Assembly (NCBI RefSeq): GCF_013141915.1
Contig: NZ_SROX01000019.1
Coordinates: 86,196 to 150,195, forward strand
DNA from: Cupriavidus necator
GTDB lineage: Bacteria; Pseudomonadota; Gammaproteobacteria; Burkholderiales; Burkholderiaceae
Direction: 5' to 3'
Length of the DNA stretch: 64,000 bases
The position numbers were made by a program, and so were the translations under genes. The notes below the pieces were generated by a model. It was not told the DNA's origin. It did not search any database and saw only the letters and a program-made list of their open reading frames with translations. This document shows, piece after piece, positions 59,684 through 64,000 of this stretch (positions are counted from its first letter, which is position 1; every line of letters starts with the position of its first letter).

Positions 59684-60856
59684 GTGGAAACCAGTCAATG
59701 CCGCACCACTTGCCTCATCCCCAGCACCCGCGCGGCGCGCCGGCGCTCGCTGCCGGGCCTGTGCGCCGTGCTCGGCGCCGCCCTGCTGCTGGGCGGCTGC
59801 GCCGCCTCGCCGGGGATGTACTTCAGCGCGAACGCGAACGTCGATGCCGTCGGGCCGGACGCCAAGCCGGACATCACGCCCATCACCATGGACCTGGTGC
59901 GCGAGCTGCGCGCGAAGAGCAAACCCACCAATCACCGCGTCGAAGAGCTGTTCGCCACGCCCAAGCCCTACGTGATCGGCCCCGGCGACATCATCTCGGT
60001 GGTGGTGTGGGACCACCCGGAACTGGTGTTCCCGACGCAGACCTACAGCATCGGCGCGGGCTTCGAGGTTCCGGCCTCCACCGGCGGCTCCAACATGCCC
60101 GGTTATGTGGTCAGCCCCAACGGCGACATCCAGTTCCCGTATGCCGGCGTGATGAAGGTCGCCGGCAAGACCGCCAACCAGGTGCGCGACGAAATGGCGC
60201 GCGTGCTTTCGCGCGTGGTGCGCAACCCGCAGATGACGGTGCGCGTGCTGGGCTTTCGCAGCCAGCGCGTCTATGTCGACGGCGAGGTCAGGACGCCCGG
60301 CATGCTCGCCATCGACGACGCGCCGATGACGCTGGTCGAAGCGCTGAACCGCGCCGGCGGTGTGCTCAACAACACCGGCGACAACAGCCGCGTGCGCGTC
60401 ACCCGCGGCGAGCGCAGCTGGTACGTGAACATCCCCGCGATGCTGGCCAAGGGCGTGGACCCGTCGCGCATCCTGCTGCGCTCGGGCGACATCGTGCGCG
60501 TCGAGCAGCGCGAGGATAGCAAGGTCTTTGTCACCGGCGAAGTGGTCAGGCCGGCCTCGCTGCTGATGCGCAACGGGCGCATGACGCTGAACGAGGCGCT
60601 TGGCGACGCCGGCGGTGTCAACCCCAACTCCGCCAACGCCGAGCATATCTACGTGATCCGCAAGATGTCCAACGATGCGCCCAAGGTGTTCCACCTCGAC
60701 GGCTCGTCGCCGGTGGCGCTGGCGATCGCCGAAGGCTTCGAGCTCGAGCCCAAGGACGTGGTCTACGTCGATGCGCGCGAAGTGGTGCGGTGGAGCCGGG
60801 TCATGACCCTGCTGGTGAGCCCGATCGTGGGCGTCAACAGTCTCGCGCGGCCCTGA
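59684..60856 (+). CDS. wza: Polysaccharide export lipoprotein Wza
   Basis: Wza forms the octameric outer-membrane channel for capsule or EPS export. The 390-residue product has a lipobox LLLGGC (Cys39) and the poly-export domain PYVIGPGDIISVVVWDHPEL, then SLBB-type segments (VDGEVRTPGMLAIDDAPMTLVEALNRAGG and TGEVVRPASLLMRNGRMTLNEALGDAGG). The start is the GTG at 59684, 6 nt after AGGAGG. It is followed by wzb and wzc, giving the classical export and control set. Confidence 0.95.
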   Translation: METSQCRTTCLIPSTRAARRRSLPGLCAVLGAALLLGGCAASPGMYFSANANVDAVGPDAKPDITPITMDLVRELRAKSKPTNHRVEELFATPKPYVIGPGDIISVVVWDHPELVFPTQTYSIGAGFEVPASTGGSNMPGYVVSPNGDIQFPYAGVMKVAGKTANQVRDEMARVLSRVVRNPQMTVRVLGFRSQRVYVDGEVRTPGMLAIDDAPMTLVEALNRAGGVLNNTGDNSRVRVTRGERSWYVNIPAMLAKGVDPSRILLRSGDIVRVEQREDSKVFVTGEVVRPASLLMRNGRMTLNEALGDAGGVNPNSANAEHIYVIRKMSNDAPKVFHLDGSSPVALAIAEGFELEPKDVVYVDAREVVRWSRVMTLLVSPIVGVNSLARP

Positions 60857-60860
60857 ACCC

Positions 60861-61364
60861 ATGCTGCACCTGCCGATCCTGAAACCCGATGAAGCCGCGA
60901 TGATCCGCTCGATCCTGGTGGTGTGCCTGGGCAACCGCTGCCGCAGCCCGATGGCCGCCGACCTGCTGCGCCAGGCCTTGCCCGGCTGCAGCATCAGTTC
61001 CGCGGGGCTGGCGCCGCCGGTGGGCGCCGGCGCCGATCCGCGCGTGATCCGGCTGCTGGCCAAGGACGGGCTGGACCTGGCGCCGCACCGCGCGCGCGAA
61101 CTCGACGACGACATGGTCGACGCTGCCGACCTGGTGCTGGTGATGGACAGCGAGCAGCGCGAATGGCTGGAGCAGCGCTTCCCGCAGGCGCGCGGCAAGA
61201 CCTTCCGCTTGTGCGAGGCCGCGCAGGCGGATATTCCCGATCCCTACGGCGGCTCGCAGGCGATGTTCCTGATCGTGCTGGGGCTGATCCGCGAGGGCGT
61301 GCAGGCATGGACGGCACAGATTCAATCCGAAGCACAGGCAACCCGCTACGGGGAGGCAACATGA
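60861..61364 (+). CDS. wzb: Low-molecular-weight protein-tyrosine phosphatase Wzb
   Basis: Wzb dephosphorylates the Wzc kinase, which controls polymer length and export. The 167-residue protein has the CX5R(S) loop CLGNRCRS (Cys22, Arg28) and the acid-loop DPYGGS towards the C-terminus, both diagnostic of LMW-PTPases. Its stop overlaps the wzc start as ATGA. The start could instead be the ATG at 60900, which gives the more usual length; 60861 is chosen as the longer option. Confidence 0.92.
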   Translation: MLHLPILKPDEAAMIRSILVVCLGNRCRSPMAADLLRQALPGCSISSAGLAPPVGAGADPRVIRLLAKDGLDLAPHRARELDDDMVDAADLVLVMDSEQREWLEQRFPQARGKTFRLCEAAQADIPDPYGGSQAMFLIVLGLIREGVQAWTAQIQSEAQATRYGEAT

Positions 61365-63610
61365 GCAACATCAAGAACCTGCGTGATTACGAAGCCCAGG
61401 CTCCCGAAGGCGATGAGCCGTCGTCGGACCTGACTTCGTATGTCGACGTGCTGGTCCGTTATCGCTGGACCTTCCTCGCGGTCGCCGCGGCGGTGATGGC
61501 TGCGGGCCTGCTGTTCGCGCTGCTGAGCAAGCCGGTCTACCGCGCCGACATCCTGGTGCAGGTGGAGGAGCAGAACGGCGCCAGCGCCAACAACCCCAAC
61601 AAGCCTACCGCGACCGTATCGCCGGTGTACGACGTCAGGCCCGCGCCTTCGGCGGAGATCGAGCTGCTGCGCTCGCGCATGGTGGTGGGCAAGGCGGTGG
61701 ACGCGCTGCAGCTGGACGTGTCCGCGTCGCCGCACTACTTCCCGGTGATCGGCGCGGCGCTGGCCGGCTTCAACCGCGAGCTGTCGCAGCCGGGCCTGTT
61801 CGGCAAGGGCGGTTATGCGTGGGGCAGCGAAGCGATCGCGGTATCGCGCCTGGAGGTGCCGGCCGCGATGGAGCGCCGCCTGATCACGGTGACCGCAATG
61901 GGCAACGGCAAGTACCGGCTGGCCTTCGCCAGCGACGATGCCGTGGCCGAAGGCAGCGTCGGCGTGCCGCTGACGGTGGCGACCCACAGTGGCAAGGTCA
62001 CCATCGAGATCAGCCAGCTCGAAGGCCGCCCCGGCGCAGTCTTCCATGTCTCGCGCGTACCGCGCGCGGTGGCCATTGCCGACCTGCAAAGCCAGATGAT
62101 GATCACCGAGCGCGGCAAGCAGAGCGGCGTGATCGGCGTGGCGCTGGAGGGCACCTCGGCCGAGAAGACCGCCGCCATCCTGAACGAGATCGGCAACGAG
62201 TATGTCGAGCAGAACCTACGCCGCAAGGCCGCCGAGGCCGAGAAGTCGCTGGCCTTCCTGGAAGCGCAGCTGCCGCAGCTCAAGCAGCAGCTGGAAAGCG
62301 CCGAGTCGCGCTACAACAACATGCGCAACCAGCGCGGCACCATCGACCTGAACGAAGAATCCCGGCTGGTCCTGGCGCAATCCGTGGCCGCCCAGACCAA
62401 GCTGGCGGACCTGCGGCAGCGGCGCCAGGAACTGATCGCGCGCTTCACGCCCAACCATCCGGCGATCGAAATCATGGACAAGCAGATCGCCGACGTGAAC
62501 GCCGAGCTCGGCGCGGTCGGCAGCAAGATCCAGCGCCTGCCGGATATCGAGCAGAACGTGCTGCGGCTGATGCGCGATGTCCGGGTCAGCACCGAGATGT
62601 ACCAGTCGCTGCTGAACGACGTGCAGCAGCTCAGGCTGGTCAAGGCCAGCAAGATCGGCACGGCGCGGCTGGTGGACCCGGCCGAGGTGCCGATCCGCCC
62701 GGTCAAGCCCAACCGCCAGCTGATTGCCGCGGCCTCGGTGCTGCTGGGCCTGCTGGCCGGGACAGCGGTGGTGGTGCTGCGCCGGCTGCTCGACGGCGGC
62801 GTCGCCGATGCGGACGAGATCGAGCGTGAAACCGGCATGACGGTGTACGCCACGGTGCCCTACAGTGCCGCGCAGTCGCGCCTGCGTGGCGGGCCCGATA
62901 TCGACAAGCTGCTCGCCAGGCGCTTGCCCGACGACCCGGCCGTGGAAAGCCTGCGCAGCTTCCGCACCTCGCTGCAGTTTGCCCTGCTCAACAGCGACAG
63001 CAACAACGTGGTGGTGATCACCGGGCCAGCGCCGGAAGTAGGCAAGTCCTTCATTTCGGCCAACTTCGCCACCGTGCTGGCCACCGCGGGGCGCCGCGTG
63101 GTGCTGGTCGACGCCGACCTGCGGCGCGGCGGGCTCAACCACCATTTCGGCAAGCCGCGCGTGCCGGGCCTGACCGAACTGCTGACCGGCACGCCGCTGG
63201 AGCAGGTGCTGCAGCGCGACGTGGTGCCGGGGCTGGACTTCATCGCCACCGGCTCTGAGCCGCCGCTGGCGGCCGACCTGCTGCAGACGCGCGGCATGGA
63301 CACGCTGCTGGCCACGCTCAGGAACCGTTACGACGTGGTGCTGCTCGATACCCCGCCGGTGCTGGCCACTTCCGACGCCGGCGTGCTGGCGACCAAGGCC
63401 GGGGCCGTGTTCCTGGTGGCGCGGGCCGATGCCAGTACGGCATCAGAGCTCAAGGCCACGCGGCGGGCGATCGTGCAGGCAGGGAGTGATATCAAGGGCG
63501 TGATCTTCAATGGCCTGAAGGTGGAGGGGCGCTGGTATCGGGCGCATTATCACTTCGGGAAGTATCGGTATATGAATCAGTATGGGGGCGCGAGTTCTAA
63601 GAGGGCTTAA
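61361..63610 (+). CDS. wzc: Polysaccharide co-polymerase and tyrosine autokinase Wzc
   Basis: Wzc is an inner-membrane protein that couples chain polymerisation to Wza through cycles of tyrosine phosphorylation. The 749-residue product has the Wzz/PCP N-terminal region (SYVDVLVRYRWTFLAVAAAVMAAGLLFALL, first membrane segment), a long coiled-coil periplasmic part, a second membrane segment (about residues 450-470) and a C-terminal BY-kinase. The kinase shows Walker A GPAPEVGKS near 554, Walker A' VVLVDADLRRG and Walker B DVVLLDTPP. The C-terminus holds a tyrosine cluster (RWYRAHYHFGKYRYMNQYGG). It is coupled to wzb. Confidence 0.95.
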   Translation: MSNIKNLRDYEAQAPEGDEPSSDLTSYVDVLVRYRWTFLAVAAAVMAAGLLFALLSKPVYRADILVQVEEQNGASANNPNKPTATVSPVYDVRPAPSAEIELLRSRMVVGKAVDALQLDVSASPHYFPVIGAALAGFNRELSQPGLFGKGGYAWGSEAIAVSRLEVPAAMERRLITVTAMGNGKYRLAFASDDAVAEGSVGVPLTVATHSGKVTIEISQLEGRPGAVFHVSRVPRAVAIADLQSQMMITERGKQSGVIGVALEGTSAEKTAAILNEIGNEYVEQNLRRKAAEAEKSLAFLEAQLPQLKQQLESAESRYNNMRNQRGTIDLNEESRLVLAQSVAAQTKLADLRQRRQELIARFTPNHPAIEIMDKQIADVNAELGAVGSKIQRLPDIEQNVLRLMRDVRVSTEMYQSLLNDVQQLRLVKASKIGTARLVDPAEVPIRPVKPNRQLIAAASVLLGLLAGTAVVVLRRLLDGGVADADEIERETGMTVYATVPYSAAQSRLRGGPDIDKLLARRLPDDPAVESLRSFRTSLQFALLNSDSNNVVVITGPAPEVGKSFISANFATVLATAGRRVVLVDADLRRGGLNHHFGKPRVPGLTELLTGTPLEQVLQRDVVPGLDFIATGSEPPLAADLLQTRGMDTLLATLRNRYDVVLLDTPPVLATSDAGVLATKAGAVFLVARADASTASELKATRRAIVQAGSDIKGVIFNGLKVEGRWYRAHYHFGKYRYMNQYGGASSKRA

Positions 63611-63699
63611 GGTGGCTTAGGTTGGGGGGCTCTCTTTTTGGGAGGGGTGGTGTTGGTGACATGCTGTCGGCTTTTGAACCGCTGGGTTCCGCCCTCCTG

Positions 63700-63745
63700 G
63701 GCGGGTCACTTTTTGTCCGAGCGACAAAAAGTAACCAAAAAGCGC
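63700..63745. repeat. Inverted repeat with CTTTTTGTC/GACAAAAAG arms
   Basis: CTTTTTGTC and GACAAAAAG flank a 5-nt centre (CGAGC), followed by TAACCAAAAAGCGC. The wording (GGGTCACTTTTTGTC...AAAAAGTAACC) resembles a dispersed repeat seen in other Burkholderiales. On either strand it could act as a terminator for wzc. Around it, from 63611 to 63928, no gene is supported. Confidence 0.5.
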
Positions 63746-63928
63746 GTTGACTGCCCTGCGGGCGGCATGTCTTATCGTAGTGTGCCTGGGGGTTTTCGTA
63801 CGGGGCTGGGCTTCCTCACAAAGCTAGACTGCCTGCCGCAGGGGTGCGCGACGGTGGGAGGGGCGTTGAAGGGATGGTTGAACGAGCCCAGAGCGGTGGG
63901 GGGCCGCCTGCTGCGGGCCTTGCGGACC

Positions 63929-64000
63929 TGTCAGAAATTTTGTGTTTAGGGCATAACATGTCGCCAAGGAGCATGTATGCCACGCAAAACCAAGACGAGT
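63929..64000 (+). mobile_element. Left end of a probable IS256-type insertion sequence (truncated by window)
   Basis: From 63929, CTGTCAGAAATTTTGTGT resembles the terminal inverted repeats of IS256-family elements. It is followed at 63977 by ATGCCACGCAAAACCAAGAC, preceded by an AAGGAG ribosome site 5 nt upstream, which would start a transposase beginning MPRKTKTS. Only eight codons are in the window. The family assignment is a pattern impression. Confidence 0.45.

Noticed and set aside
63638..63949. 103-codon plus-strand frame after wzc
   Set aside because: It covers a repeat-like hairpin and the likely insertion-sequence end; codon use is unlike neighbouring genes and no family is recognised.

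Overview
The window is about 64 kb of high-GC DNA from a beta-proteobacterium, most likely a Cupriavidus/Ralstonia-type Burkholderiales. The grounds are very GC-rich third codon positions, three Bug/TctC-type periplasmic binding proteins each beside catabolic genes and a LysR or GntR regulator, a lutABC-lldP lactate locus, and long stretches of small regulon-sized operons. No rRNA, tRNA or CRISPR array was seen.

Layout: 0-5.2 kb is lactate use (GntR regulator with a palindromic operator, lutA-lutC-lutB, lldP). 5.4-10.5 kb is a divergent LysR-controlled catabolic operon (acyl-CoA dehydrogenase, Bug protein, class III CoA-transferase). 10.7-13.3 kb is ferrous iron uptake (Fur box, feoA, feoB, a small Cys-rich membrane protein). 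13.3-15.8 kb is a repeat-bearing spacer and leuA with a leucine-rich leader peptide using CTA codons. 16-20.3 kb holds ompW, amn, a GNAT acetyltransferase, a decayed F420-type NADP oxidoreductase and an exported metallo-beta-lactamase-fold protein. 20.4-24.2 kb is a second Bug protein with a split AtuA pair and a LysR regulator. 24.3-27 kb holds an SDR, an ABC-type amino-acid/amide binding protein and a DUF1269-like membrane protein.

27.2-32.6 kb is the most striking locus: a five-gene minus-strand operon that looks like a Pseudomonas Fap functional-amyloid system. It encodes an Asn-rich/Gly-rich secreted protein, a small exported protein, a periplasmic C39 peptidase, a second exported protein and an outer-membrane protein with an N-terminal coiled coil. 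The last three follow the fapD-fapE-fapF order. Both small exported partners carry an LDD(V/M)RGG motif that fits a C39 double-glycine cleavage site.

33.3-41 kb holds a GntR(UTRA)-Bug-aconitase-like large/small subunit operon, a phosphoribosyltransferase, and a LysR/deaminase/MFS set. 41.1-42.1 kb has small envelope proteins. 42.3-63.6 kb is an exopolysaccharide cluster related to colanic-acid systems: an atypical LuxR-type regulator after an AT-rich tract, gmd and fcl for GDP-fucose, WcaI-like and other glycosyltransferases, Wzx flippase, Wzy polymerase, methyltransferases, a WcaF-like acetyltransferase, a polysaccharide deacetylase, and the Wza-Wzb-Wzc export and control machine. No priming glycosyltransferase is visible. 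The window ends at what looks like the edge of an insertion sequence.

Together the Fap-like locus and the polysaccharide cluster make the right half of the window largely a biofilm-matrix region. A 19-bp intergenic repeat (YACGCAGAANNNGGTACGC) occurs six times in the window.
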